15,674 nucleotides of DNA from Rikenellaceae bacterium (GCA_900769905.1 CAAGIL010000232.1:1-15674); one strand, 5' to 3'; numbered from the stretch's first letter, positions 6,036-13,727 are shown. The notes: generated by a model from the sequence alone, not told the origin. Numbers and translations are program-made.

Positions 6036-6096
6036 CCCCGGCCCCCAGCTTGAGAGCCCCCTGGCTCAGTCCTCAACCCCGCCCCTCGAGAACTCG
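6036..6096. repeat. Right copy of the direct repeat flanking the array, overlapping the queH 3' end
   Basis: This is the partner of 5474-5540. About 31 bases (6066-6096) are the last codons and stop of queH, including the codons for EFSRGGVED; the rest lies just beyond the stop. Because part of it is conserved coding sequence, this copy is probably the original and the left one the duplicate. Confidence 0.75.
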
Positions 6097-6662
6097 CAGC
6101 CGCAGTAGTTCTGGTTGTAGAAGCCCTGCTCCCTGATGATCTCGCCACGGCGCGGCTGCAGCCCACCCTTCCTCCAGTTCCTCTCCCACCACACCAGCTC
6201 CTTCCCGCTTTCCGCGGCGAGTTCGGCGCAGACCTTCGCCCCCGCGGCATCCACCTGCTCCAGGTTCTTCCAGCGCGACGATGCCAGGGTGGTGGCAATC
6301 ACGTTGTAGCCGTGCTCCAGCGCGTACTCGGCTGCCCTGCGCAGGCGGAATTCGAAGCAGCGCGTGCATCTTCCGCCCCTCTCAGGCTCGTGCTCCAGGC
6401 CCTTCACACACTCCAGCCAGGCGCCGTGGTCGTAGTCGTCATCCACGGTCTCCAGCCCCAGCCCGCGGCAATATCTCTCCAGCTCCGCTCGGCGCAGGGC
6501 ATACTCTTCCTGCGGCACTATGTTAGAGTTGCTGAAGAAGACCAGCGGACGTATTCCGGACGCCACCAGGCATTCCAGGATTGCGCCCGAGCAGGGAGCG
6601 CAGCAGGAGTGTAGGAGCACACGCGGCTCGGTGGAGCATTGAGGAGGGGTTACCGTAATCAT
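6066..6662 (-). CDS. queH: Epoxyqueuosine reductase QueH (DUF208)
   Basis: QueH carries out the last step of queuosine synthesis, reducing epoxyqueuosine to queuosine in the tRNA anticodon. It is the cobalamin-independent alternative to QueG and uses an Fe-S cluster. The 198-residue protein has the family's cysteine set: adjacent Cys20-Cys21 in HSCCAPC (with Cys24), Cys99 and Cys102 in GRCTRCFEFRL, and Cys187/Cys189 in NYCGCEF. It also has YDHGAW and the TTLASSRWKN segment typical of the PP-loop-like fold. The length is normal. The start at ATG 6662 lies 7 bases past the feoAB stop, so the genes are probably cotranscribed. Its last codons lie inside a repeat that is duplicated on the far side of a 114-bp tandem array. 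Confidence 0.95.
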   Translation of the reverse strand: MITVTPPQCSTEPRVLLHSCCAPCSGAILECLVASGIRPLVFFSNSNIVPQEEYALRRAELERYCRGLGLETVDDDYDHGAWLECVKGLEHEPERGGRCTRCFEFRLRRAAEYALEHGYNVIATTLASSRWKNLEQVDAAGAKVCAELAAESGKELVWWERNWRKGGLQPRRGEIIREQGFYNQNYCGCEFSRGGVED

Positions 6663-6669
6663 ATAAAAA

Positions 6670-9120
6670 TCAGCATTTTCCGCTGCCGCATCCAGGGCAG
6701 CCGCGGCATTTGTCTTTTTTTAGGAGCCTCCCGACCGCGTACACGGCCAGGGCAAGCACCACGAGGCTCACGAGCAGCGTAGGCAGGTTGAGCCTGTAGG
6801 CGAAGAAGGCGCAAACCCAGGCGAGCAGGCACTGGAAGAGCACCAGCAGGGTGGCCCATTTGCCCCCGAGTTCGCGGCGCACCGCTGAGATGGCGGCGAC
6901 GCAAGGGGTGTAGAGCAGGCAGAACGCGAGCAGCGACACTGCGGAGCGCGTGGTGAGAAGAGCCGCGCCCCCGAGCACCTGCAGCGTGGCGACTACGCTC
7001 TCCTTGGCGAGGAAGCCGGAAATCAGGGCGGTCACCACCCTCCAGTCGCCGAGTCCTATCGGGGCGAAGAGCGGGGCGATGAGGCCGGCGAGTGCCGCGA
7101 GCATACTGTCGGCCGGGTCGCAGAGCCTGAGCCTGAAGTCGAAGCTCTGCAGGAACCATATCACGATTGAGGCGATGAGTATCACGCTGAACGCCCTTTG
7201 CAGGAAGTCGCGAACCTTGTCCCAGAGCAGGCGCAGCACGTTTTTCATCCCCGGCATACGGTAGTTCGGGAGCTCCATCACGAAAGGTGTGGTGGCTTCG
7301 CTGCGGTGCAGGAGTTTGGCGCAGAGGGCGACAAGAATTCCCACGGCAATGGCGGATAGATAAAGGATTATCAGGGCAACGCCACCCTTTCCAGGGAAGA
7401 AGGCGCTGGTGAGGAAGGCGTAAATCGGGATTTTAGCCGAGCAGCTCATGAACGGGGTGAGCAGTATGGTCATTTTCCTGTCGCGGGCCGAAGGCAGGGT
7501 GCGCGTGGCCATTACGGCAGGCACGGTGCAGCCGAAACCTATGAGCAGGGACACGATGCTGCGGCCGCTGAGGCCCAGTTTGCGCAGCAGGGTGTCGCTG
7601 ATGAAGGCGACCCTGGCCATATAGCCGCTGTCTTCAAGCAGGGAAAGGAAGAAGAACAGCAGGAAAATAACGGGCACGAAGCTGACCACGGTGCCGACTC
7701 CGGAGAAGATGCCGTCCCGTACAAGGGAGCGCACGGCAGGGGACACACCCCAGGCTTCGAAGGCGGAGTCGCAGACCCCCGACAGGGCGGAAATGCCGCT
7801 TTCCAGCAGGCCCTGGAGCGGTGCGCCGATGAGGTCGACGGAGAGCCAGATTACCAGCGAAATCACCACGAAGAAGATAGGCAGGGCAAGGAACCTGTTG
7901 GTCAGGACCCTGTCTATGGCCTGGCTCCTGCGGTACTCCCGGCTCTCGTGAGGTTTCACGACCGTGGCGCGGCAGAGCTTTTTGATAAAGGAAAAACGCA
8001 TATCCGCAATCGCGGCGTGCCGGTCCAGACCGCGCTCCTGCTCCATCTGGGTGATGATGTGCTCAATCATCTCCAGTTCGTTGCCGCTGAGCGCCAGCTG
8101 CCTGATTATTTCCTCGTCTCCCTCCACGATTCTGCTGGCGGCGAAGCGCACGGGGATGTCGGCCTGCTTCGCGTGGTCCTCGACCAGGTGCATTATGCCG
8201 TGGAGGCAGCGGTGCACTGCGCCGCCGTACTCGTCGGCCGGGCAGAAGTCCTGACGCGCGGGTGCCTCCTGGTATTTCGCGATGTGCACGGCGTGCTCCA
8301 CGAGTTCCTCCACGCCCTCGTTCCTGGCCGCTGAAACCGGCACCACCGGTATCCCCAGCATCTCCTCCATCCTGTTCACGCGTATTGCGCCGCCGTTCCC
8401 GCGGAGCTCATCCATCATATTGAGCGCCAGCACTATAGGCACGCCCAGCTCCATCAGCTGCATGGTGAGGTAGAGGTTGCGTTCTATGTTTCCCGCATCC
8501 ACGATGTTGATGATTGCCTTCGGCTTCTCGCGGAGGATGAAGTTCCTGGACACGATTTCCTCGGCGGTGTACGGGGAGAGGGAGTAGATTCCCGGCAGGT
8601 CGGTGACACAGGTCTCCGGATGCTTGCGTATGACTCCGTCCTTGCGGTCTACCGTGACTCCGGGGAAGTTGCCCACGTGCTGGTTGGACCCGGTGAGCTG
8701 GTTGAAGAGTGTGGTCTTGCCGCAGTTCTGGTTGCCCACGAGGGCGAAGCTGAGCGTCGTGCCCTTGGGAAGGGCGTGCTCGTGGTCCTTGGAATGGTAT
8801 TTTCCTCCCTCGCCGAAGCCCGGGTGCACGGCCTGGTTGGCGCTGTGGTTTTTGAGCCCTGCATCCACCACGCTCCCGTCCGGGGCGCTGTCCGGCTCGC
8901 AGGCTTCCACCTGGATGAAGGCCGCCTCGGTCTTTCTGAGCGATAGGGTATAGTCGTTGATGAGTATCTGCATAGGGTCCCCGAGAGGGGCATATTTCAG
9001 CAGAGTTACCTTCTGCCCGGGTATCATACCCATATCGAGGAAGTGCTGCCTGAGCGAGCCTTCCCCTCCCACTGCGAGTATTTCCGCAGTTTTTCCTAAA
9101 GCCAGTTTGTCGAGAGTCAT
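6670..9120 (-). CDS. feoB: FeoA-FeoB fusion, ferrous iron transporter with GTPase domain
   Basis: This inner-membrane protein imports Fe2+ in a GTP-dependent way; FeoA and FeoB are fused, as is common in Bacteroidetes. From ATG 9120 it has 816 residues. FeoA (SH3-like) covers about 1-75 (MTLDKLALGKTAEI, then HFLDMGMIPGQKVTLL), followed by a His-rich linker. The G domain has G1 GNQNCGKT (129-136), PGVT (153-156), DLPG (174-177) and NMMD (234-237). The C-terminal half holds the polytopic permease with Gate motifs, including VSFVPVIFLLFFFLSLLEDS and SCSAKIPIYAF. The tail CRGCPGCGSGKC is cysteine-rich. The frame is open to 9162, but the Met at 9120 begins the normal FeoA sequence and the first Met (9162) lies too close to the putative promoter. 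A Met at 9141 is the alternative. queH follows directly. Confidence 0.95.
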   Translation of the reverse strand: MTLDKLALGKTAEILAVGGEGSLRQHFLDMGMIPGQKVTLLKYAPLGDPMQILINDYTLSLRKTEAAFIQVEACEPDSAPDGSVVDAGLKNHSANQAVHPGFGEGGKYHSKDHEHALPKGTTLSFALVGNQNCGKTTLFNQLTGSNQHVGNFPGVTVDRKDGVIRKHPETCVTDLPGIYSLSPYTAEEIVSRNFILREKPKAIINIVDAGNIERNLYLTMQLMELGVPIVLALNMMDELRGNGGAIRVNRMEEMLGIPVVPVSAARNEGVEELVEHAVHIAKYQEAPARQDFCPADEYGGAVHRCLHGIMHLVEDHAKQADIPVRFAASRIVEGDEEIIRQLALSGNELEMIEHIITQMEQERGLDRHAAIADMRFSFIKKLCRATVVKPHESREYRRSQAIDRVLTNRFLALPIFFVVISLVIWLSVDLIGAPLQGLLESGISALSGVCDSAFEAWGVSPAVRSLVRDGIFSGVGTVVSFVPVIFLLFFFLSLLEDSGYMARVAFISDTLLRKLGLSGRSIVSLLIGFGCTVPAVMATRTLPSARDRKMTILLTPFMSCSAKIPIYAFLTSAFFPGKGGVALIILYLSAIAVGILVALCAKLLHRSEATTPFVMELPNYRMPGMKNVLRLLWDKVRDFLQRAFSVILIASIVIWFLQSFDFRLRLCDPADSMLAALAGLIAPLFAPIGLGDWRVVTALISGFLAKESVVATLQVLGGAALLTTRSAVSLLAFCLLYTPCVAAISAVRRELGGKWATLLVLFQCLLAWVCAFFAYRLNLPTLLVSLVVLALAVYAVGRLLKKDKCRGCPGCGSGKC

Positions 9121-9125
9121 AACAA

Positions 9126-9139
9126 GTGCAAATTTGCAC
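9126..9139. promoter_or_regulatory. Perfect 14-bp palindrome just upstream of the feoAB start
   Basis: GTGCAAATTTGCAC is its own complement and lies 6-19 bases before ATG 9120. It could be an operator for a metal-responsive repressor, or a leader hairpin that occludes translation. It does not resemble the classical Fur box. If the Met at 9141 is used instead, it would be coding sequence (CKFAL). Confidence 0.5.
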
Positions 9140-9162
9140 ATAATTCCATATATATTAATCAC

Positions 9163-9194
9163 TAGAAGTAGGTATTTTGGCCGGCAGGGGCAAA
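9163..9194 (-). promoter_or_regulatory. Possible feoAB promoter
   Basis: On the minus strand TTTG (9191-9194) is separated by 20 bp from TACTTCTA (9163-9170), which has two mismatches to TAnnTTTG. Transcription would start near 9158, upstream of both later Met codons but past the first Met at 9162. The spacing is right and the -7 box is poor. Confidence 0.35.
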
Positions 9195-9219
9195 AAATTA
9201 TGAAAAATGATTAAAAAAT

Positions 9220-9250
9220 TTTGGATTTACTCCAAAATCATCTATATTTG
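9220..9250 (+). promoter_or_regulatory. Promoter of the tRNA-Leu gene
   Basis: TTTG (9220-9223), a 19-bp spacer and TATATTTG (9243-9250) match the Bacteroidetes consensus exactly. The expected start is about 10 bases before the mature tRNA 5' end at 9266. Confidence 0.75.
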
Positions 9251-9265
9251 CAGTCCCAAAGTCAA

Positions 9266-9348
9266 GCGGACGTGGTGAAATGGTAGACACGCTACTTTGA
9301 GGGGGTAGTGGGCGTTGGCCTGTGTGAGTTCGAGTCTCACCGTCCGCA
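9266..9348 (+). tRNA. tRNA-Leu (GAG anticodon)
   Basis: The cloverleaf folds cleanly. Acceptor GCGGACG (9266-9272) pairs with CGTCCGC (9341-9347), with A discriminator at 9348. The D stem is GTG/CAC. The anticodon stem CTACT/GGTAG encloses loop TTGAGGG with anticodon GAG at 9299-9301, reading CUC/CUU leucine codons. The variable arm is long (9309-9323), as expected for a class II tRNA. The T stem GTGAG/CTCAC holds loop TTCGAGT. The 3' CCA is not encoded. It has its own promoter and terminator, so it is a single-gene unit diverging from feoAB. Confidence 0.97.
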
Positions 9349-9351
9349 CAA

Positions 9352-9383
9352 AGAGGTTGATCATCCGGTCAGCCTCTTTTTTT
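9352..9383 (+). terminator. Intrinsic terminator of tRNA-Leu
   Basis: AGAGGTTGA (9352-9360) pairs with TCAGCCTCT (9369-9377), with one G-T pair, around an 8-base loop, followed by a run of T to 9383. The end of the T-run supplies the TTTG of the downstream folE promoter. Confidence 0.85.
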
Positions 9384-9411
9384 GAAATACGCCCAATAAT
9401 CACTAACTTTC
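9381..9411 (+). promoter_or_regulatory. folE promoter, overlapping the tRNA terminator
   Basis: TTTG (9381-9384), a 19-bp spacer and TAACTTTC (9404-9411, one mismatch to TAnnTTTG) sit immediately before folE. The box ends 4 bases before the ATG at 9416, so the transcript would begin at or next to the start codon. Confidence 0.55.
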
Positions 9412-9415
9412 CCGA

Positions 9416-10003
9416 ATGATTTCAGAAGCTGAAGCAAAACAGAATATAAGGGAACTCCTCGAATTCATAGGAGACGATCCCGACAGGGTGGGGCTCAAAG
9501 AGACCCCCGAGCGTATGTTGCGGATGTTCGCGGAGATGTTCCGCGGCTATGACCCGGCGCAGAAACCCCAGATAACCACCTTCCCCAACGGGCTGGACGG
9601 CATCATCTACGACAATATGGTCGTGGACAGCGGCACCTTCTACTCCGTGTGCGAGCACCATTGCCGCACCTTCTTCGGGGAGTACTGGTTCGCCTACCTC
9701 CCGAATCCGAAGGGGCGCATACTCGGTCTGTCAAAAATCGGCAGGGTGGTGGACTACTGCGCTTCCCGTCTCCAGGTCCAGGAGAGGCTCGTGCACGATG
9801 TGGTGGAGATGCTCACCGAGGCCCTCGGGGAGGAGAATCCTCCTCTGGGCATGGCCCTGATGATGAGGGGCAGGCATATGTGCAAGGAAAGCCGGGGAGC
9901 GAGGAAGAGCGGGGAGATGACAACCACCTGCCTGACAGGAGCTTTCCGCAAGAGCGACCGCGTGCGAGCAGAGTTCCTTTCCTATGTGAGAAAGGCTGAT
10001 TGA
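9416..10003 (+). CDS. folE: GTP cyclohydrolase I
   Basis: FolE converts GTP to dihydroneopterin triphosphate, the first step of folate synthesis and also the entry to 7-deazaguanine (queuosine) synthesis. The 195-residue protein has DPDRVGLKETPER (21-33), the zinc site Cys79 and His82 in SVCEHH with Cys156 in RHMCKESRG, the GLSKIGRVVDY helix, RLQVQERL (118-125) and the TTTCLTGAFRKS strand. All zinc ligands and the catalytic histidine are present. The start at 9416 is needed to keep the N-terminal helix, and there is no ribosome binding site because the promoter box almost touches the ATG. The length is near the lower end for the family. It is followed after 68 bases by galE on the same strand. 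Confidence 0.96.
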   Translation: MISEAEAKQNIRELLEFIGDDPDRVGLKETPERMLRMFAEMFRGYDPAQKPQITTFPNGLDGIIYDNMVVDSGTFYSVCEHHCRTFFGEYWFAYLPNPKGRILGLSKIGRVVDYCASRLQVQERLVHDVVEMLTEALGEENPPLGMALMMRGRHMCKESRGARKSGEMTTTCLTGAFRKSDRVRAEFLSYVRKAD

Positions 10004-10028
10004 CAGTCCGCTTTTCCGGGAATTTCAC

Positions 10029-10036
10029 TAAATTCG
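10029..10036 (+). promoter_or_regulatory. Possible -7 element before galE
   Basis: TAAATTCG has one mismatch to TAnnTTTG and lies 35 bases before the galE ATG. No good TTTG is found at the right distance upstream, so galE may also be read from the folE promoter. Confidence 0.3.
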
Positions 10037-10071
10037 CAGGGCACAATTCGTCAAAAGAAAACTGAAGGATT

Positions 10072-11097
10072 ATGAAACATACAGTACTCGTTTCCGGCGG
10101 TGCCGGATTTATCGGAAGCCACGTGACCGTGGAGCTTACGGCTGCCGGTTATGATGTCATCATCGCGGACAATTTCTCCAACTGCGACCTTACCAACTAT
10201 GAAGGTGTCTGCAAGATTACCGGCAAGCGTCTTCCTCTCATCAGGATGGATTTCTGCGACAAGGCTGCCGTGGACAGGCTCTTCGCGGAGAACAAGATCG
10301 ATGCCGTCATCCATTTTGCCGCCTACAAGGCTGTGGGTGAGTCAGTTGCCGAGCCGCTGATGTATTATTCCAACAACCTCGGCTCCTTCATCAACATACT
10401 CGAGGCCGCCAGGGTCAAGGGCTGCAACGTGCTCTTCTCCTCCTCCGCCACCGTCTATGGCGAGACCGACAAGCTCCCTGTGACCGAGGAGTCACCACGC
10501 CAGAGCGCCACCTCCCCTTACGGGAACACCAAGCAGATCTGCGAGGACATACTCCGCGACAGCGTGAAGGCGTATCCCGGAATCAAGGGTATAGCCCTGC
10601 GCTACTTCAACCCGATAGGCGCCCACCCGTCCGCCCTGATAGGTGAGCTTCCGCGCGGCGTGCCTAACAATCTCGTGCCTTTCATCACCCAGACCGCCAT
10701 AGGCAAGAGGGAATGCCTCTCTGTTTTCGGCGATGACTATCCTACGGCCGACGGCACTTGCCTGCGCGACTACATCGACATCGTGGACCTGGCAAAGGCC
10801 CACGTCTGCGCCGTCTCCAGAATGGTGGAGGGCAGGATGAAGGAGGAGTACGAAATCTTCAACGTGGGCACCGGCCGCCCGGTATCCGTGCTCGAACTCA
10901 TCAAGAGCTTCGAACAGGTCAACAAGCTCAAACTCAATTATAAAATCGCTCCCCGCCGTCCGGGTGACGTGGTGGCAATCTGGGCCGACCCTGCCCGCGC
11001 TGAGAAGGAGCTCGGCTGGAAGGCTGAACGCAGCGTGGACGAGACCCTTGCCGCTGCCTGGGCCTGGGAAAAACACCTCGCGGAAGAGGGGAAATAG
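10072..11097 (+). CDS. galE: UDP-glucose 4-epimerase
   Basis: GalE interconverts UDP-glucose and UDP-galactose for galactose use and surface polysaccharide precursors. The 341-residue protein is of normal length and is an extended short-chain dehydrogenase: NAD-binding GGAGFIGSH (9-17), HFAAYKAVGES (81-91), SSSATVYGET with the catalytic Ser125, and Tyr150-x3-Lys154 in SPYGNTK. Family segments such as RYFNPIGAHPS, CLRDYIDIVDLAKAH and a C-terminal PRRPGDVVAIWADP also match. A GAAGGA tract lies just upstream of the ATG. It is the first of a compact run: the next gene starts 3 bases after its stop. Confidence 0.96.
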   Translation: MKHTVLVSGGAGFIGSHVTVELTAAGYDVIIADNFSNCDLTNYEGVCKITGKRLPLIRMDFCDKAAVDRLFAENKIDAVIHFAAYKAVGESVAEPLMYYSNNLGSFINILEAARVKGCNVLFSSSATVYGETDKLPVTEESPRQSATSPYGNTKQICEDILRDSVKAYPGIKGIALRYFNPIGAHPSALIGELPRGVPNNLVPFITQTAIGKRECLSVFGDDYPTADGTCLRDYIDIVDLAKAHVCAVSRMVEGRMKEEYEIFNVGTGRPVSVLELIKSFEQVNKLKLNYKIAPRRPGDVVAIWADPARAEKELGWKAERSVDETLAAAWAWEKHLAEEGK

Positions 11098-11100
11098 CCT

Positions 11101-11592
11101 ATGTTCGTCGGCCTCATCAGCGACACCCACGGGGTGTTCAGCGAGCAGTTCAGGGACTTCCTTGAGCCCGTGGACGTGATTTGGCACGCCGGCGACTTCG
11201 GCTCAGGGATTGAGTTCGCCGCCTCCATTGCCTCCTTCAAGCCTCTGGTCGGGGTGTGCGGCAACTGCGACGGACAGGACATACGCCGCGTGTATCCCGC
11301 GTTCCAGGAATTTGAAGCCGGGGGCTGCAAGGTGCTGATGACCCACATCGGAGGCTCTCCGGGCCACTACGACCTCCGTGCCCTGGCCCTGATTGACTCC
11401 TACCGCCCGGACATCTTCGTCTGCGGCCATTCCCACATACTGAAGGTGATGCACGACAAGCAGCACGATATGCTTTACATCAACCCCGGGGCGGCAGGCC
11501 TGCAAGGCTGGCAGGTGGAACGCACGGCCCTGAGATTCAAGATAGAGAACGGCAAGGCTTCGGATATGGAGCTTTTCCGCTTACAAAGGTAA
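11101..11592 (+). CDS. YfcE/MJ0936-type metallophosphoesterase
   Basis: This is a 163-residue calcineurin-like phosphoesterase of the small YfcE class, which uses two metal ions to cut phosphodiester bonds; the natural substrate of these proteins is mostly unknown. All metal-site motifs are present: SDTHG (Asp8, His10), HAGDFG (Asp32), GNCDG (Asn55), THIGG (His82) and CGHSH (His110, His112). Length is typical. The gene starts 3 bases after galE and ends 7 bases before radA, so it is almost certainly cotranscribed. Nothing in the context points to a specific substrate. Confidence 0.93.
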   Translation: MFVGLISDTHGVFSEQFRDFLEPVDVIWHAGDFGSGIEFAASIASFKPLVGVCGNCDGQDIRRVYPAFQEFEAGGCKVLMTHIGGSPGHYDLRALALIDSYRPDIFVCGHSHILKVMHDKQHDMLYINPGAAGLQGWQVERTALRFKIENGKASDMELFRLQR

Positions 11593-11599
11593 CGATACC

Positions 11600-12964
11600 A
11601 TGCCACCGAAGACAAAGACACTCTGGTACTGCACCGCTTGCGGAAACGAAAGCCCCAAATGGATGGGGCGCTGCCCGGCGTGCGGAGAATGGAACACTAT
11701 GCAGGAAGCCCCCGTGCAGAGCGGACAGAAGTCCGTTCCCGGGCGCGGGAAGGAGCAGAAGAGCCAGCGCAAACCGTTGAAAATCAATGAAATCAACGGG
11801 AGCGGCGAGGCCCGTATCCTCCTGGGTATGCCGGAACTCGACCGCCTTCTGGGTGGAGGCATAGTGCCGGGTTCCCTGGTGCTCATAGGCGGCGAGCCGG
11901 GCATAGGCAAGTCCACGCTCAGCCTCCAGATACCCCTGCGCAGCAGGAACCTGAGCACCCTTTACGTCACGGGTGAGGAGAGCGCCGCCCAGGTGAAGAT
12001 GCGTGCCGTGCGCCTGGGAGGGGAGGACTCCTCCTGCCTCATCTATTCCGAGACGCGCATCGAGGACATCATAGCCCAGGCGGAGCAGATACGTCCCGAC
12101 CTGATGATAGTGGATTCCGTGCAGACAATGTTCACGGACAGCGTGGAGTCCGCCCCCGGTTCGGTGAGCCAGATCAAGGAGGTGGCGGTGGCACTGCTGC
12201 GCTTCGCGAAGGAAAGCGACGTGCCGGTGATACTCATAGGCCACATCACCAAGGACGGGTACATCGCCGGTCCGAAAATCCTGGAGCACATCGTGGACGT
12301 GGTGCTGCAGTTCGAGGGCGACAACCGCGGCTCGTACAGGCTCCTGCGCAGCATCAAGAACCGTTTCGGCTCCACCTCCGAGCTGGCGGTGTTCGAGATG
12401 ACGGGTGCGGGTCTGCGCGAGGTGAGCAATCCTTCCGAACTGCTCATCCCTATGCACGAGCAGGGCCTGAGCGGGGCGGCGATTGCGGCCACGCTCGACG
12501 GCACCAGGCCCCTGCTCTTCGAGGTGCAGGCGCTGGTGAGCTCTGCGGTGTACGGCACCGCCCAGCGCAGCGCGACCGGTTTCGACACGCGGCGCCTGAA
12601 CATGCTCCTGGCTGTGCTCGAGAAGAAGGCCGGGTTCAAGCTCGGCGCGAAGGACGTGTTCCTGAATATGGCGGGCGGACTCAAGGTCAACGACCCCGCC
12701 TGCGACCTGGCTGTCGTGTGCGCCGTGCTCTCCTCCAATTTCGATTTCCCTCTCCCGTCCGACGTGTGCTTCGCGGCCGAAATCGGCTTGAGCGGGGAAG
12801 TGCGTCCCGTTGCCCAGGCGGAGCGGCGCATTGCTGAAGCCGCAAGGCTCGGATTCAGGAAAATTTACCTCTCATCCTATACCAACACGGACAATGTTCC
12901 CAAGGATATCAGGCTCGTGAAGGTGGCCGACGTGCCCGAGTTGGTGAGAACGCTTTTCAAGTGA
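11600..12964 (+). CDS. radA: DNA repair protein RadA (Sms)
   Basis: RadA is a RecA-like ATPase that helps process recombination intermediates as a branch-migrating helicase. The 454-residue protein has all its parts: an N-terminal C4 zinc finger (Cys11, 14, 25, 28; YCTACGNESPKWMGRCPACG), Walker A GGEPGIGKST (97-106), a Walker B strand ending LMIVDSVQT, the RadA signature KNRFGSTSELAVFEM, and a C-terminal Lon-protease-like domain from about residue 280 (for example DVCFAAEIGLSGEVRPVAQA). Length is normal for the family. Its TGA stop overlaps the ATG of rsmE (TGATG), so translation is probably coupled. Confidence 0.97.
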   Translation: MPPKTKTLWYCTACGNESPKWMGRCPACGEWNTMQEAPVQSGQKSVPGRGKEQKSQRKPLKINEINGSGEARILLGMPELDRLLGGGIVPGSLVLIGGEPGIGKSTLSLQIPLRSRNLSTLYVTGEESAAQVKMRAVRLGGEDSSCLIYSETRIEDIIAQAEQIRPDLMIVDSVQTMFTDSVESAPGSVSQIKEVAVALLRFAKESDVPVILIGHITKDGYIAGPKILEHIVDVVLQFEGDNRGSYRLLRSIKNRFGSTSELAVFEMTGAGLREVSNPSELLIPMHEQGLSGAAIAATLDGTRPLLFEVQALVSSAVYGTAQRSATGFDTRRLNMLLAVLEKKAGFKLGAKDVFLNMAGGLKVNDPACDLAVVCAVLSSNFDFPLPSDVCFAAEIGLSGEVRPVAQAERRIAEAARLGFRKIYLSSYTNTDNVPKDIRLVKVADVPELVRTLFK

Positions 12965-13695
12965 TGGAACTCTTTTATTCGTCTGACATACAAGGTAATA
13001 CGCTTTTCCTCGATAAGGAGGAATCCGCCCATTGCGTGAAGGTGCTGCGCCACCGTGCCGGGGATGCGGTGTCGGTGATTGACGGCTGCGGCACGCTCTA
13101 CCGCTGCACCTTGCTCAGCGCCGACGCGAAGGGTGCCGAGGCGCGTATCGATGCCGCCGAGGAGAACTTCGGCACCCACAGCTACAAACTGAATATGGGT
13201 GTATGCCCCACCAAGAACATAGCCCGTTACGAGTGGTTCGTTGAGAAGGCGACGGAAGTGGGTGTGGACAGCATCGTGCCGGTGTTCGGGGACCATTCCG
13301 AGCGCAGGAACATCAACTCCGAGCGCCTTGAGCGCATCATACTCTCGGCCGCGAAGCAGTCCCTGAAGGCAGCGGTGCCCCGGCTTGCGGAGCCCGTCTC
13401 CGTGAAGCAGTGGCTCCGTGAGGCCCCGGCCTCCTCCCTGCGCCTGATTGCGTACTGCGATGAAAGCCTGGACCGCGACCTGCGCCTCAGCCTCGTCTCC
13501 GCCCTCAAGGATCTGCCGCAGGATGCTCAGCTGTGCGTGCTCATAGGCCCGGAAGGGGATTTCAGCCCCGAAGAGGTCTCGCTCGCCCTCGAGCTGGGAT
13601 GGAAGCCTGTGCATCTGGGGGACAGCCGCCTGCGTACGGAAACCGCCGCCCTGGCCAGTGTCTGTGCAGTATATTTTGCGCTTTCGCGCCAGTAG
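12964..13695 (+). CDS. rsmE: 16S rRNA (uracil(1498)-N3)-methyltransferase RsmE
   Basis: RsmE methylates N3 of U1498 in 16S rRNA with S-adenosylmethionine. The 243-residue protein has an N-terminal PUA-like RNA-binding part (1-70, MELFYSSDIQ, then HCVKVLRHRAGD) and a C-terminal SPOUT domain. The knot motifs are LIGPEGDFSPEEV (193-204) and LGDSRLRTETAALAS (218-232); WFVEKATEVGVDSIVPV also fits the family. ATG 12964 gives the usual MxLFY start and overlaps the radA stop by one base; a GTG at 12961 is the alternative. The stop codon lies inside the first of two 21-bp repeats that reach into the next promoter. Confidence 0.96.
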   Translation: MELFYSSDIQGNTLFLDKEESAHCVKVLRHRAGDAVSVIDGCGTLYRCTLLSADAKGAEARIDAAEENFGTHSYKLNMGVCPTKNIARYEWFVEKATEVGVDSIVPVFGDHSERRNINSERLERIILSAAKQSLKAAVPRLAEPVSVKQWLREAPASSLRLIAYCDESLDRDLRLSLVSALKDLPQDAQLCVLIGPEGDFSPEEVSLALELGWKPVHLGDSRLRTETAALASVCAVYFALSRQ

Positions 13696-13727
13696 TTTGC
13701 TCTTTCGCACGGGTAGTTTGCTTTATA
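13672..13727. repeat. 21-bp tandem repeat, about 2.7 copies, between rsmE and the next promoter
   Basis: The clearest copies are CTTTCGCGCCAGTAGTTTGC (13681-13700) and CTTTCGCACGGGTAGTTTGC (13702-13721). A related ATTTTGCG precedes the first copy and TTTGCTTTA follows the last. The repeat includes the rsmE stop codon and supplies the TTTG of the downstream promoter. Confidence 0.7.

Noticed and set aside
5450..6136. Plus-strand 228-codon ORF of Pro/Ser-rich 38-residue repeats, and minus-strand 190-codon ORF with repeated FEPE motifs
   Set aside because: Both arise from a 114-bp tandem repeat divisible by three. Differences between units are non-synonymous in both frames, there is no start context, and the two overlap each other and the queH end.
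8408..9139. 243-codon minus-strand ORF overlapping feoAB in another frame
   Set aside because: It has low-complexity Arg/Pro/Gly/Gln content typical of an out-of-frame translation, while the FeoA and G-domain motifs lie in the other frame.
11537..12457. 306-codon and 262-codon minus-strand ORFs across radA
   Set aside because: These are shadows of high-GC radA codons on the opposite strand; the plus-strand RadA matches its family end to end.
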